A stretch of 64,000 nucleotides of DNA from UTCHB3 sp964625575 (GTDB taxonomy: Bacteria; Bacteroidota; Ignavibacteria; Ignavibacteriales; Ignavibacteriaceae). Under the pieces are notes generated by a model. The model ran no database searches, had not been told where the DNA came from, and was given only the letters and a program-made list of their open reading frames with translations. The position numbers were made by a program, and so were the translations under genes. Positions 1-10,242 of this stretch are shown one piece after another. Each line of letters starts with the position of its first letter. Positions within the stretch are counted from its first letter, which is position 1. Location: contig CAZVBQ010000003.1 of assembly GCA_964625575.1 (NCBI GenBank), positions 124,001-188,000 on the forward strand, in the 5' to 3' direction.

Positions 1-1533
1 TGCTTTGATGTTTGAAATCTTGACGTTTTCAATCGTCGGATTCAATTCAGCATTCATCTCAATGGTTCTGATGTCGGCAGCGGCACCGGAGTTAATGTTT
101 ACATTACGGAATTCGCAGAAACCGCCATCAACACCGATGATCCTGTTGCCCCTGTCGGGGTTCGTGACACCGGCAAAACCGTACATCTGTACAGCAGCTC
201 TCCAAAAGTCTTCGATAATGGTATTCTGAATTGTATTGTAGCTGTTTGCCGCGAGTGTATCAGCAGTGTTAGTGCCTGCTGTACCAATTCTTACACCGAT
301 TGTGCCCGCGTTAGGCTGTCCGCTCATGGCGTTCAGGTCCATAAACACATTTTTAATGGTGTTAAAACGGGCGCCTTTAAATGTGGCAACACCTCCAACA
401 GGATAAAGAGAATTACGGAGAAGAACACCCATGTTAAATTTGGTTCTGGTGTTCAGATTGTTAGTATTCTCAATAAGTTGTAAACCGTCAATAGTAACGT
501 ACTGCGAACCTTCAAGACGAATAAAAGCATCACCTGATGCAGCACCCGGAGATGTGGTTGAGTAACTGCCATTGGTTGGTGACAGAATAACTGTTCCACT
601 GTTCTTCAGTGTGATGGTATTTGTTGAGGATGTACCTGCAACATCAATGAGATGGAATATATCATCATATGTTCCGGCATTTACTGTCATTGTGACAGGT
701 CCCGAAACTCCATTAACGTTGAGTGCTATTGCAGCATCACTGATAGTCTTGAAATTTGCTCCTGAACCACCAACTGTGTAGCTACCCGACAAAGGGGTTG
801 GAGTTACAGGGGTGAATTTAAACTTTGTACCGGCATCAGGGAGCACCTGAACATAGTTATATTCGCCTCCCATTGTCTGATGATAAGATCTGTTACCGGG
901 AACGCCGGCAACGTTGAGGGAAAAGAACTGACCTGTAGCCTGTCCCGCTGTCAGAATCGTGGTTGCATTCGAAAGACCCATTGACGCGCTGGTATTTTTG
1001 GCTGAATCAGGGGCCGCGGTGCTACCATAGATAATCTCGATAGCGTTAGTGGTTTCATACAGTTTTATCTGAAACTCAGCGTTCGCGGTTGTATTGTTAT
1101 ATGGAGCCTTAACCTGTTTCCACTCAACCGTTAACACACGGTTAGGTGAGGTGCCGGAGATCTGATACGTTACGAGATTGGTATCGGCGATAGCAAGATC
1201 GTCCCAGAAAGGAGCAACTACCTTGCGCAGAGTACCGTTCAGGGCATTGGCCGCTGTAGCAGCAGTAAGATTATTTCCAAATCGCAAGAATCCGTTCGTT
1301 GAAATTTGAAAAGTATCTACCGCTACCCCGCAGTAGTTGAAAGGAAACCCGATCAACACAGGAGCAGTGTAACCTTCATCACCAACTGTAGTACCCATTG
1401 TCCATGTGAATGGATTCCCGCCGGTGATTCCGGTATACGTGGTGCTGGAAACATCAAGCTTGTATGGAACCTGTCCAAAGGTTGATGCTCCTGTTACCAC
1501 AAGAAAAATGATCAAAGTAACAAGTCGTTTCAT
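1..1533 (-). CDS. Secreted beta-helix-type surface protein, 3' end beyond window
   Basis: Reading frame open from an ATG at 1533 to the window edge, at least 511 codons, with no stop seen. The start is supported by a GGAAGGA Shine-Dalgarno about 8 nt upstream and by a clean Sec signal peptide (MKRLVTLIIFLVVTGASTFGQ). The first ~240 residues look like a beta-sandwich region rich in Thr and Asn. From about residue 250 the phrase SGSYTVGGSGANFKTISDAA followed by a TVNAGTYDD motif is typical of right-handed parallel beta-helix (pectate-lyase-like) repeats in secreted proteins of this group. No catalytic residues could be identified. The C-terminus, where a T9SS sorting domain would be expected, lies outside the window. 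Location is inferred to be the cell surface or medium. Specific function unknown. Confidence 0.8.
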   Translation of the reverse strand, partial: MKRLVTLIIFLVVTGASTFGQVPYKLDVSSTTYTGITGGNPFTWTMGTTVGDEGYTAPVLIGFPFNYCGVAVDTFQISTNGFLRFGNNLTAATAANALNGTLRKVVAPFWDDLAIADTNLVTYQISGTSPNRVLTVEWKQVKAPYNNTTANAEFQIKLYETTNAIEIIYGSTAAPDSAKNTSASMGLSNATTILTAGQATGQFFSLNVAGVPGNRSYHQTMGGEYNYVQVLPDAGTKFKFTPVTPTPLSGSYTVGGSGANFKTISDAAIALNVNGVSGPVTMTVNAGTYDDIFHLIDVAGTSSTNTITLKNSGTVILSPTNGSYSTTSPGAASGDAFIRLEGSQYVTIDGLQLIENTNNLNTRTKFNMGVLLRNSLYPVGGVATFKGARFNTIKNVFMDLNAMSGQPNAGTIGVRIGTAGTNTADTLAANSYNTIQNTIIEDFWRAAVQMYGFAGVTNPDRGNRIIGVDGGFCEFRNVNINSGAAADIRTIEMNAELNPTIENVKISNIKA

Positions 1534-1680
1534 AACTCGTCCTTCCGTATGTTATTAGTGAATTGAATGACTAAAAATGCCATTAGAATAATAATTATTC
1601 ATGAACGTGAAAGTTAAACAAAATAAAACATATAAAAAAGCAGACGTGAAAAAAATCACAATATCGATGATTTAAAATTA

Positions 1681-1716
1681 AAAAAAGGCTGCCCCATTTC
1701 TGAGACAGCCTTTTTT
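1681..1716 (-). terminator. Rho-independent terminator after the 1924-codon secreted protein gene
   Basis: An 11-bp stem (AAAAAAGGCTG at 1681-1691 with CAGCCTTTTTT at 1706-1716) closes a 14-nt loop. On the minus strand the stem is followed by a T-rich run, as expected for an intrinsic terminator of the gene ending at 1775. Confidence 0.8.
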
Positions 1717-1717
1717 A

Positions 1718-1776
1718 AGTGGTTAGTGGTTAGAGGTAAGTGGTGAGTTCGTACTCCACACTCCACACTCTACACT
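1718..1776. repeat. Short heptamer-type tandem repeats with opposed arms
   Basis: The left part repeats a GGTTAGT-like unit (agtggttagtggttagaggtaa) and the right part repeats a CCACACT-like unit (actccacactccacact). The arms AGTGGTGAGT and ACTCCACACT flank TCGT and can pair imperfectly. The array sits between the terminator and the stop codon of the neighbouring gene and runs into that stop. Confidence 0.6.
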
Positions 1777-4700
1777 ATTTCATGAGCATCATCTTCTTGA
1801 CAGAAGTGAACTTGCCGGCAGATAATTTATAGATATAAATACCTGACGAAAGCTGAAGCTTCTGAGCGTCGATGTCGGCTGAATGATATCCGGCAGCGAA
1901 CATGCCTGAGAGAATGGTAGCCACTTTCTGACCCGAAATATCGAACAGTTCGAGAGTAACATTTTCCGGTGTCGGAATTGAGAAGTTAACTCTTGTGCTC
2001 GGATTGAACGGGTTAGGATAGTTCTGGCTAAGGTCGAATACGTTAGGAACACCAACTTCAACTTCAATTGAGTTGAATGTTGCAGATGTACCATCGAGAT
2101 CGATTTGTCTCAGTCTGTACATGTATTTTCCGGTAGCTACATTCTTATCGGTGAATGCGTAAGAAACAGTTGAAGTGCTGGTTCCCGCGGCTCTTACAGA
2201 ACCCGCGCTCTCCCAGTTACCACCTGAAACTTTTCTTTCAACGATAAAATGCGATGAGTTTGTCTCAGTTGCAGTAACCCATGATACATTAACATTGTTG
2301 CCGATCGCGGTCGCGTTGAACGATGTAAGTTCAACAGGAACAATGTTCACGAGTTTGTACGCACCGAAACCGTTGTTTGATGAAAGCACAAATACAGTTA
2401 TTGTATTGTCATCATTGAACATGAAGGCAACGTCACCGGTACCATTCGCGTTGCTGTTGCTACCGAGCTGCGGGGTTTTCCCGTAGAGTGAACCCAATTT
2501 AGGATTACCGTCAGGAATCTTCGCCATGAATCCGTTTTCATTTCCCGCGCCAAAAGCGAAGGAAACTATGAACTCATCAAATGCCCTGTTAACCGAGCCC
2601 AGATACGATATCGCGTTTGAGCCAGTTGCAATAACAGTTCCCGGTATGGTGTCAATGATAGCACCATTCGATGAGAACTTCATAACATTTTTACCTGTGG
2701 CATTGTAGTAGAACGAGCCGTCAGGAAGCGGAGCCACTGAAGCTGAACCACCAAACGCGTTATTGCTGAGAGTAATGATCTCAGGAACAGGGTTGAAGGC
2801 ACCGTTGCTCATTGAGAACTTGTAAACCTTCGCGTTGTTGGCGTCGGCTGCCCAGATAACTGCTGTGTTATTGTAGAAGTTACCTGTAACTTTGAACTTG
2901 TCACCAAGTCTTGTAGCAGGAGTAACAGCCGGTACGACATACTTCAGTGCCAGAACAGGAGTCGAAGTGAGTTTATCCCACATGTAGACTTTCCAGTCTT
3001 GGGCTGTAACAGTTGAACCAACCACATTGGAGGCAAGAATCTTGCCGTCGTATGTGGTTTCGATATCATTGATAATGATGAGACCACCATTGATCACGGT
3101 ATCCATGAGAAGGGTACCCGCGTCGCTTCCTGTTGCAGGATCGACCACTCTGACGTTGTTACCGCCATTTCGTGATACGATGAAGAGTCTGCTGACCATG
3201 TTGCCTGTACCGTCATTTACACGACCGTAAGCGAATCCTCTTTCATTGTTCGCGGTTGAGAACCATGAAGGAAGTGTTCCCTGAGCCTGGGATTTCTCCC
3301 ACAGGGTTGAGTACACTGGTGGTGGTGGAGGTGTGTACGGGATACCAATAGCCCTCATTGTCCAAGCATAAGGAACTGAACTGAGTACTAATGGGAACCA
3401 AGTAGTACCACCATCGGATGATCCAAAGCTTCTTCCCGGCATCGGGATTGTGCCGGAATGAGCACCCATCGGGTACTGAATTGCTGCCACGAATGAGATA
3501 CTTACCCAGAAATCACTTCCTGCAAGGAAGGTCGGGGCATTATTGTCAAGTGGCAGGGTTACAAGCTGTGGACCGGCTCCTGGGTTAATGTAGTTTTCAC
3601 CCGCGAAGCTCTTTGTGTAAAGAACCGCTCCTGGAGCGAGTGTATCAGTACCGGCTGCCCAGATCTTTACGACTATTGAATCAACAGATGTTTCATTTCT
3701 GTAGATAGCATCGATGTTGGCAAGGCGCATGTTCTGACCGGCGGTAAATCTTGTACCGGCAGTCATTGGCAAGTTGTTTGTACCAAAACCGACTGATGTT
3801 ATTGCATTGTTTTCATAATCATCATTTTTGACAACAATACCTGAATCAGGATATACTCTCACTTTGAAGTTAGTGAGTGTATCGTTGCTTGATACAGAGT
3901 CACCGGCAGCAGTAACGAATGCCCGTGCCGTGAATGTACCTCTCGCGGTGCCGTTAAATGTGAAAGGAATAAGATCCGTTCCACCTATCGTTCCGATACC
4001 GGTTCTGTTTACAGGTGTCGCAGGAGTTCCGTTAAAGTTCGCGCCAACTGTGAAAGCCGGTCCGGTTGAACCGAGACGTTTCACGGTTGCGTTAAGATAA
4101 ACAGGAAGAAGTCCGGCAAGGTCAGTTGTCGGGATCTCTGAGAACAGCACTTTACTGTTGTTCACGTCTGATGATGGTCTGCCAACTCCGTCAAAGGAGA
4201 TGGCCATCTCAGGGTTTTTCTTCGACAGTGTGAAGGCGCCCGATTTTTCAGATGGCGCGCTTGCCGACTGCGTGAATGAAACCATTGAGTAATCAACCGG
4301 CTTCAGTGCTGAAATGGTAATATCATCAAGGTCAAGCAGCCATTGATCTGCAGGAGTATATGCCTGGAAACCAAAGTAATAAGTTCCATTTGCTGGAGCC
4401 ACAAAGAATACTGTGTTGTCGGTGTAAACTGTATTGGTTATACTTGGATGATCAGCCAACACGGTAGTAAGGCTGTCAGCCAACTGTGCCCTGCCCGCCA
4501 AAACTTTAAGTTTTTCGGGGTAGGTTGCCGCCTGCGCTTTATACCAGTATGTTATTTGAACAGCCTGACCTTCAGTCATCTGCAAACCCGGAGTAATAAT
4601 GTAATCATTACCGGGGAGTGTTCCGCTGTATGAGTAGCGGGCGTGACCAACTCCAGTCCTTGGCTGGGCAGTGGCTCTCGACCAGGTTGTACCACCGTTC

Positions 4701-7492
4701 TTGTCTTCCCTTGTCCATCCGGTTGGAGGGAAAGTCGTCCCTTCAAATCCCTCAAAATAAGGAAGTGAAGTTATTGAATATGGATTAACCGTTAACACAC
4801 CGCTTATGTTGGATGTGCTGTCCCAGAATCCACCACCGTTCGTGCTGTAACCACCGTAACGGTACGGACCACCCAAATACTCATACCTGTAGGCATAGTA
4901 GTAGGTTCCAGGGGCCAGGTTTTTACCAATGGTAGCCATGAACTCGTCATTGTTTCCGGCCTGAACATTGAAGGTTGCAGGTACCCATGTTGTCCAGTTT
5001 GCGGGATTCGTATTGGTTGTGCTTACACCAACCCACGCGTTCAAGCCGAAAGCCTGACCTGTGGAATCAGTAACACCGGCTTTGTAGGCCTGACCATATA
5101 CAACGACGGAGTCACCGGCGGTTATTGCCGCAGTGGCAGGCCACTGGAGGTTACCCCAATCGATCGCAGATACTGACGGTGTACCCATGAACCAGTCGTC
5201 GAAATCAGTATAGAAGTCACCGTTAAATCTGGCGCCGTCTACTCTTACCTGAATGGTCTTTCCAGCATAGGCCGAAAGGTTCCATGATTTTTCAACATAG
5301 TTGGTATCAGCTGTATGGTTGTGCGCGCCGATGGAATCAACTGTGGTAAAACTTCCACCGAAGTTAGTTGAAACCGAAACGTAGAGCTTGAAGTCGGTAT
5401 TAGGAGTACCAACCGCGGTCGATGTACCGTAACCGGTATAGTTAACCACTCTGTATTTGAATTTCAACTGCGATGTGGCAGTGGCAGAGAAGAATGGTGA
5501 TGCAAAGAAACCTGTTAAAGAACTGCCGTACAGATTCTTTGTAAGTCTCTTCGACCAGTTCACGCCACCGTTTGAACTCACTGTATAGTTACCTGACCAG
5601 TTGGCAGGTATAGTACCTGTCGAAGTGTCAAAGTTCTGAACAATCGTTGGCAGAATGAACGGCTGAACCGAAGTACCGCTAACCTTATAATAGAAGGTTC
5701 CCGCAGAAGGATCGTTGGTAACAAACTTTATCGAGTCGTTAAGAGCCGCTGTATCAGTGGGAGTAAATGTCAATACGAGATTGAACTGCTGGCCGTTCGG
5801 TACGTTCAAAGATGTAGTATTGGCAGTTACTCTTGAAGGCAGCGTGAGAGTCGCGGTAAGAGCAACTCCACCTGTATTACTAACCACAACTGTCTTCTGC
5901 ATGTTACCACCAATATAAGTGGCACCAAATGCCGTGGAAGCAGGGTTAAGCCCAATGACGGGAATCTGGGGAACAGGTTCGATAAGGATATCATCAAGTC
6001 CAAAGCCGTATGCACTCGTAGAAGAGTTGGTAACATCTCTCCATCTCATTCTGAAGTTGTTACCGGCGTAAGCGCTCAAGTCAAAAACGGCTTCTTCGTA
6101 ATTCGTCATTGAAGAGGCTCTCGACAGGAAACCGAGGGTTGTCCATGTTGAGCCATTATTGGTTGAGACTTCGAAGAATGTGGTATCATTGCTGATAATG
6201 GCAGTGATATCGTCATCTTTCCACCAGAACCTGACTCTGTGAGCAGCCGGTAACTGAATTTTTGGTGAAACCAGTAAACCGGGTACTCTTTCAGCCTGGG
6301 TTGTCGGGGTAGGTATATAATTGTAAAGGAATCGCGCAGAATAGTTCGTGCGTGATTCAGTTCCACGGTCAATAAATGCGCCTGACCATCCTCCATCGGT
6401 GATCAAACCATTAGAGAAATCAACCGTATACGGGAAGGTAGATACCGTACTGACATCAGGCAGACCGGAAAAATAGTAGTTGTGAGCTGCCAAACCATTG
6501 TTTGTTGCCAGCATGTAAGCAGTGTAAACACCGCCACCCAAAGAAACAACTTCAACATCTCCGGTACCGTTAGTGTTTGTCGTTGTTCCAATTGAAGGCG
6601 TAACATCACGAACCACATGTTGAGTGTTGTATTGATTTGTTACATCAATCAACCTTAACCCGTTTTGCGGGGTACCTGTATAAACGTAAGCAATCACATA
6701 TTTTCTTCCACCTTCAGTGAAGTAAGCTATCGAGTTTGAACCCGATGGAAGAAGAGTTGTATTGATAGTGTCTATTACTGATCCATCGGCATTAAAACGT
6801 CTGGCTGATGAACCATTCGAGTTATAAACGAATTCTGACGCTCCGGTTGTAAGCGGGAAAACAGCCGGTGAACTACCGGGAGCTGTCGTGGATACGCCAA
6901 CCAGGGTGACTGAATCCATCAGGTATGATGTACCGTTATCGGTGGTCGACCACTTATAAACTTTATTAGTTGTGGAAGTGGCAGCATAGATGGTCAATGT
7001 GTTGTTGGATGTTCCACCAACCACTGTGAACTTATCACCCAATCTTGCTGCAGGCCCGGTGGTTGATATAATATTAACCGGTGCTGCAGCATCGTTTGCC
7101 CACCGGTAAATTTTGAAAGCAGATGTTGTTGCAGTTGTTACGAGGTTACACGCGTAAATCGCGCCATCTGCATCAACTTCAACATCAGCTATCGTGGCTC
7201 CTGAGCCACCTGAAACTCCTGTCATGTCAAGGACACCGAGAGAATCTCCCGTGGTAGCATTTAGGATGAGAATACGTGTACCATACTTGTTGGTTGAGAC
7301 ATAGATCTTGCCGTTTCCGACTCCAAATCCACGCTCCGTATTAGTCGTGCCGAACCAGGCCGGCAGAGATGTGAGTTTAGCACTCTTTTCCCAAAGAGTA
7401 GTGCGGTATTGGGCCTGCGTTTGCGTTATTCCCAATAAAAGGAATACTGCAAGCATAAAGGCACCAAACCTAAAAGTAAGTTTATTTTGCAT
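1775..7492 (-). CDS. Giant T9SS-secreted multidomain surface protein
   Basis: About 1905 residues from the ATG at 7492. That start has an AAGGTGG Shine-Dalgarno 3 nt away and begins a proper signal peptide (MQNKLTFRFGAFMLAVFLLLGITQTQA); the frame is open 19 codons further upstream, but without these signals. An N-terminal propeller-like module starting LWEKSAKLTSLPAWFGTTN recurs near residue 1430 as LWEKSQAQGTLPSWFSTAN. Between the two copies lie an ASH/HYDIN-type Ig module (AFGATYIGGN...VVVSNTGGVAL), choice-of-anchor-J/cleaved-adhesin-like jellyroll modules (YFEGFEGTTFPPTGW) and further beta-sandwiches. The C-terminus has an Fn3-like segment (PVELTSFNA...VSWVTATETNSSHF) and then a complete type A sorting domain (LSQNYPNPFNPSTRVNFSIP to the terminal KKMMLMK). 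It is inferred to be exported through the outer membrane by T9SS. No enzyme motif is visible, so an adhesin or structural role is likely but unproven. Confidence 0.9.
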   Translation of the reverse strand: MQNKLTFRFGAFMLAVFLLLGITQTQAQYRTTLWEKSAKLTSLPAWFGTTNTERGFGVGNGKIYVSTNKYGTRILILNATTGDSLGVLDMTGVSGGSGATIADVEVDADGAIYACNLVTTATTSAFKIYRWANDAAAPVNIISTTGPAARLGDKFTVVGGTSNNTLTIYAATSTTNKVYKWSTTDNGTSYLMDSVTLVGVSTTAPGSSPAVFPLTTGASEFVYNSNGSSARRFNADGSVIDTINTTLLPSGSNSIAYFTEGGRKYVIAYVYTGTPQNGLRLIDVTNQYNTQHVVRDVTPSIGTTTNTNGTGDVEVVSLGGGVYTAYMLATNNGLAAHNYYFSGLPDVSTVSTFPYTVDFSNGLITDGGWSGAFIDRGTESRTNYSARFLYNYIPTPTTQAERVPGLLVSPKIQLPAAHRVRFWWKDDDITAIISNDTTFFEVSTNNGSTWTTLGFLSRASSMTNYEEAVFDLSAYAGNNFRMRWRDVTNSSTSAYGFGLDDILIEPVPQIPVIGLNPASTAFGATYIGGNMQKTVVVSNTGGVALTATLTLPSRVTANTTSLNVPNGQQFNLVLTFTPTDTAALNDSIKFVTNDPSAGTFYYKVSGTSVQPFILPTIVQNFDTSTGTIPANWSGNYTVSSNGGVNWSKRLTKNLYGSSLTGFFASPFFSATATSQLKFKYRVVNYTGYGTSTAVGTPNTDFKLYVSVSTNFGGSFTTVDSIGAHNHTADTNYVEKSWNLSAYAGKTIQVRVDGARFNGDFYTDFDDWFMGTPSVSAIDWGNLQWPATAAITAGDSVVVYGQAYKAGVTDSTGQAFGLNAWVGVSTTNTNPANWTTWVPATFNVQAGNNDEFMATIGKNLAPGTYYYAYRYEYLGGPYRYGGYSTNGGGFWDSTSNISGVLTVNPYSITSLPYFEGFEGTTFPPTGWTREDKNGGTTWSRATAQPRTGVGHARYSYSGTLPGNDYIITPGLQMTEGQAVQITYWYKAQAATYPEKLKVLAGRAQLADSLTTVLADHPSITNTVYTDNTVFFVAPANGTYYFGFQAYTPADQWLLDLDDITISALKPVDYSMVSFTQSASAPSEKSGAFTLSKKNPEMAISFDGVGRPSSDVNNSKVLFSEIPTTDLAGLLPVYLNATVKRLGSTGPAFTVGANFNGTPATPVNRTGIGTIGGTDLIPFTFNGTARGTFTARAFVTAAGDSVSSNDTLTNFKVRVYPDSGIVVKNDDYENNAITSVGFGTNNLPMTAGTRFTAGQNMRLANIDAIYRNETSVDSIVVKIWAAGTDTLAPGAVLYTKSFAGENYINPGAGPQLVTLPLDNNAPTFLAGSDFWVSISFVAAIQYPMGAHSGTIPMPGRSFGSSDGGTTWFPLVLSSVPYAWTMRAIGIPYTPPPPPVYSTLWEKSQAQGTLPSWFSTANNERGFAYGRVNDGTGNMVSRLFIVSRNGGNNVRVVDPATGSDAGTLLMDTVINGGLIIINDIETTYDGKILASNVVGSTVTAQDWKVYMWDKLTSTPVLALKYVVPAVTPATRLGDKFKVTGNFYNNTAVIWAADANNAKVYKFSMSNGAFNPVPEIITLSNNAFGGSASVAPLPDGSFYYNATGKNVMKFSSNGAIIDTIPGTVIATGSNAISYLGSVNRAFDEFIVSFAFGAGNENGFMAKIPDGNPKLGSLYGKTPQLGSNSNANGTGDVAFMFNDDNTITVFVLSSNNGFGAYKLVNIVPVELTSFNATAIGNNVNVSWVTATETNSSHFIVERKVSGGNWESAGSVRAAGTSTSTVSYAFTDKNVATGKYMYRLRQIDLDGTSATFNSIEVEVGVPNVFDLSQNYPNPFNPSTRVNFSIPTPENVTLELFDISGQKVATILSGMFAAGYHSADIDAQKLQLSSGIYIYKLSAGKFTSVKKMMLMK

Positions 7493-7664
7493 AAACCACC
7501 TTGCTTGATGAATGAATGATTGTTTTTGAATGATGACCGGTCTGCCCACCTGATGAAAGATCCCGCAAACCGACCGGAGTGCATTTTACACCTTTAATTT
7601 AACAAATAAACCGATGTAAAAAAAACCAAATATAAGGTATGAACTATTACCCGGGAATTTTCAT

Positions 7665-10133
7665 TTAAGCTTTGCTTAATTCGCTTGACACCTTCTCAAA
7701 CACTACATCAACCAAAGAGTCGTAATCATAACCTTCAGGGTACACGGGTTTGTGAAATTTCACTTTGATCTTTCTCCAGGGACGGGGGAACACACTTCCA
7801 CGGGGAAGGGCATCAATTGCGCCATCGATAGTTACCGGAACCACCGGAACATGCTTTTCATGCGCGAGGATCGCAAAGGCCTTCTTAAATTCGCCAAGAC
7901 TTCCGGTTCTCGAACGTGTTCCTTCAGGGAAAATTATGATATTCTTCCCTTTTTCAAGAAGAACGGCGAGTTTTTGAAGCGATTCCTTCAGATCTTTATT
8001 AATATCCATCACCACGACATTGTTCCGTTTCGCCAGCGCTTTAAGAAGTGGCCCCTTAACATGCTTTTCTTTGGCGTAGAAATATGTGTTCTTGAAAACC
8101 GAATTTTTTATGAATACAGACACAAACAACCCGTCAAAAAAACTTTGGTGATTTGGTGCCAAAATAAATGGTCCGTCGGGCAGGTTCTCAATCCCCTCCC
8201 CTTTTATACGGAAGTAGAATTTAAAGAAGATCTTTGAAGAATTCTTGAACAGATTTTGGGTGAACCAGCTCTTGGGAAGCTTTAGATCTATTTTTTCTTT
8301 GAATATCTCTCCCCACTTGATTGTTTCAACCTGAAGTTTCTGCTTGTTCTCTTTCATGAAGTTAGAGAGTTTTTCAACCGTGGGGTGATGGATGAAAATA
8401 TCTTCCTTCACCTTGATACCGAATGTTGATTCAAGGAAAACCTGAAAGTTCACTTTATCAAGGCTGTCGAGTCCCAAGTCCATCTCGAAGTGGTCATCGG
8501 GATAAACATCCTGTTTCTTCTGTTCCTGAAGGTATTCCCTGATTACCGTGTACTCTTCAAATTCAGGGTGCGGCTTTTGGGTGATATCCTTTTCTCTTTT
8601 CGAATTTTCGATCATTCCGGCGATCTTGAATCGCTGGATCTTTCCGAGGCGGGTTTTAGGGAGTTCTTCTTTGAAAAGGACAAACTTAGCCACTTTTTTA
8701 GAAGGATGGGCAGTCTTGTTGTACTTGTCGATGACCTCCCAACGGAAGGTCTCTTCAAAGTTATGAATATTCTTCTCAGCCAGCTTTTTGAAATTGGGAT
8801 AAATGGCAACCGAGATACTGTCGTTTTCCGCAAAGGCCGCCACTTCGGAAACAAAATCTGATGTTTCCTTCAGCTTTCCTTCTATTTCTTCAGGAGAAAT
8901 ATTCTTCCCGTTAGAGAGAATGATTATCTCCTTTGATCTTCCCGTGATGTGAATGAAACCCTCGTCGTCGAGATGTCCAATGTCACCTGTACGAAGCCAG
9001 CCATCTTGCAGTACTTCAGCAGTTGCTTCAGGCTTGTTATAGTAGCCCTTCATAACATTTCTCCCCTTCACGAAGATCTCGCCATCCCGGGTTTCGAGGA
9101 GAATACCGGGAAGAAGTTGCCCTGCCGAACCTATCTTCCACTTACCCGGACGGGTGAATGTTATCATAGGAGCACACTCGGTCATCCCGAAACCTTCGAG
9201 CATCTCAAAACCGAGGGTTTTGTAATCACTCGCAACTTCCTCGTTGAGTTTCGCGCCACCGCATACCATGAATTCAACTTTTCCGCCGAACTTTTTGTGC
9301 ACCGTGCCAAAAATTTTCTTTGAAAATTCCCTTGAATTAACGGCTTTTGCCACAGCGAAGAGGGTTTTGGCAACAGGACTCGCGTTGATCTTGTCCATTA
9401 TCCCCTTCCTGATCGCCTCATACAACCTTGGCACACCGATCATTATTGCGACACCATTGTTTTGAAGTGTGGCAATAATGTCATCCGAAACCATCGATGG
9501 TGAAAATGCCATCGTTCCACCGGTATAAAGAGGGGCAATGAAAGAACCGACGAGCGGCAGGATGTGGTGCATGGGAAGCAAGGCAAGGGTAACACGTTCA
9601 GGTGTAAATATGGGAACCTGATTGCTCACCGCGTCGATGTTGTACATAATGTTATCGAAAGTAAGCATCACACCCTTTGGATAGCCTGTTGTACCCGAAG
9701 TGTAGGTGATAACAGCAACCTTATCCTGATCGTGCTGGTCGAAAATCAAGGGCTCAAATTTTTGATGCTCATCCGGGATATCCTCAAAAACAAACACCTT
9801 TATTTTGAACTCAATAAGTGGTTCGATCTTTGAGAACATCTCCAGGTTTTCAGCCGAGATAAATATTACCGCGGGCCGGCTGTCGTTAAGAATATACGCT
9901 ACCTCTGATGGCTGCGACATGAAATCAACAGGGACAGGTATAGCGTCGTTTATCCATCCTGAATAAAAGGCGAAAACCCATTCGGGCCTGTTTGGTGAGA
10001 ATATCGCGATCTTGTCGGGTTTTAAGTCTGAGTATAACGAAGCATAGTAATTTCCTTGCCTGTAGAATTCATCGTAAGATATCTTCCGGTCTTTCCAGAC
10101 AATCGCTGTTTTCTGTCTGCTTTGAAATTTCAA
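7665..10133 (-). CDS. Acyl-ACP synthetase / ACP / 1-acylglycerol-3-phosphate acyltransferase fusion
   Basis: A three-part lipid enzyme of about 822 residues. Residues ~1-500 are an ANL adenylating domain with the P-loop YTSGTTGYPKGV (~144-155), the GFGMTECAPM motif and the LRTGDIG hinge region. A phosphopantetheine carrier segment follows (DLGLDSLDKVNF, near 550). The last ~220 residues are a PlsC-type acyltransferase with the HX4D motif (NHQSFFDGLF) and FPEGTRSRTG. It resembles Aas-type proteins that activate free fatty acids and re-acylate lysophospholipids, with an added ACP. I chose the TTG at 10133 because GAAGGAA lies at the right distance. A GTG at 10178 in the same frame is the alternative and would add 15 residues with no family resemblance. 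It lies downstream of hppA on the same strand, separated by a hairpin. Confidence 0.9.
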   Translation of the reverse strand: MKFQSRQKTAIVWKDRKISYDEFYRQGNYYASLYSDLKPDKIAIFSPNRPEWVFAFYSGWINDAIPVPVDFMSQPSEVAYILNDSRPAVIFISAENLEMFSKIEPLIEFKIKVFVFEDIPDEHQKFEPLIFDQHDQDKVAVITYTSGTTGYPKGVMLTFDNIMYNIDAVSNQVPIFTPERVTLALLPMHHILPLVGSFIAPLYTGGTMAFSPSMVSDDIIATLQNNGVAIMIGVPRLYEAIRKGIMDKINASPVAKTLFAVAKAVNSREFSKKIFGTVHKKFGGKVEFMVCGGAKLNEEVASDYKTLGFEMLEGFGMTECAPMITFTRPGKWKIGSAGQLLPGILLETRDGEIFVKGRNVMKGYYNKPEATAEVLQDGWLRTGDIGHLDDEGFIHITGRSKEIIILSNGKNISPEEIEGKLKETSDFVSEVAAFAENDSISVAIYPNFKKLAEKNIHNFEETFRWEVIDKYNKTAHPSKKVAKFVLFKEELPKTRLGKIQRFKIAGMIENSKREKDITQKPHPEFEEYTVIREYLQEQKKQDVYPDDHFEMDLGLDSLDKVNFQVFLESTFGIKVKEDIFIHHPTVEKLSNFMKENKQKLQVETIKWGEIFKEKIDLKLPKSWFTQNLFKNSSKIFFKFYFRIKGEGIENLPDGPFILAPNHQSFFDGLFVSVFIKNSVFKNTYFYAKEKHVKGPLLKALAKRNNVVVMDINKDLKESLQKLAVLLEKGKNIIIFPEGTRSRTGSLGEFKKAFAILAHEKHVPVVPVTIDGAIDALPRGSVFPRPWRKIKVKFHKPVYPEGYDYDSLVDVVFEKVSSELSKA

Positions 10134-10202
10134 CTTAAATTCCTTCTTTACTTTAATTTGAGAACAGGATAACAACACCCGGCACCCCTGATTTTGCCGG
10201 AG

Positions 10203-10229
10203 GGAGCTGCCCGGCTACAGGGCAGCTCC
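10203..10229. terminator. Strong GC hairpin after hppA, no U-run
   Basis: Perfect 10-bp stem GGAGCTGCCC/GGGCAGCTCC with loop GGCTACA, 14 nt past the hppA stop. It lacks a T-tract on either side, so it may be a weak terminator or a transcript-stabilising hairpin. Confidence 0.45.
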
Positions 10230-10242
10230 ACGTCAACAATAT

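Noticed and set aside
1718..1776. Possible CRISPR array or transposon end
   Set aside because: Seven-base units without spacers, no cas or transposase genes nearby.
7626..7633. TATATTTG on the minus strand as a -7 box for the giant surface protein
   Set aside because: Matches TAnnTTTG but no TTG at the expected distance upstream; too common in AT-rich gaps.
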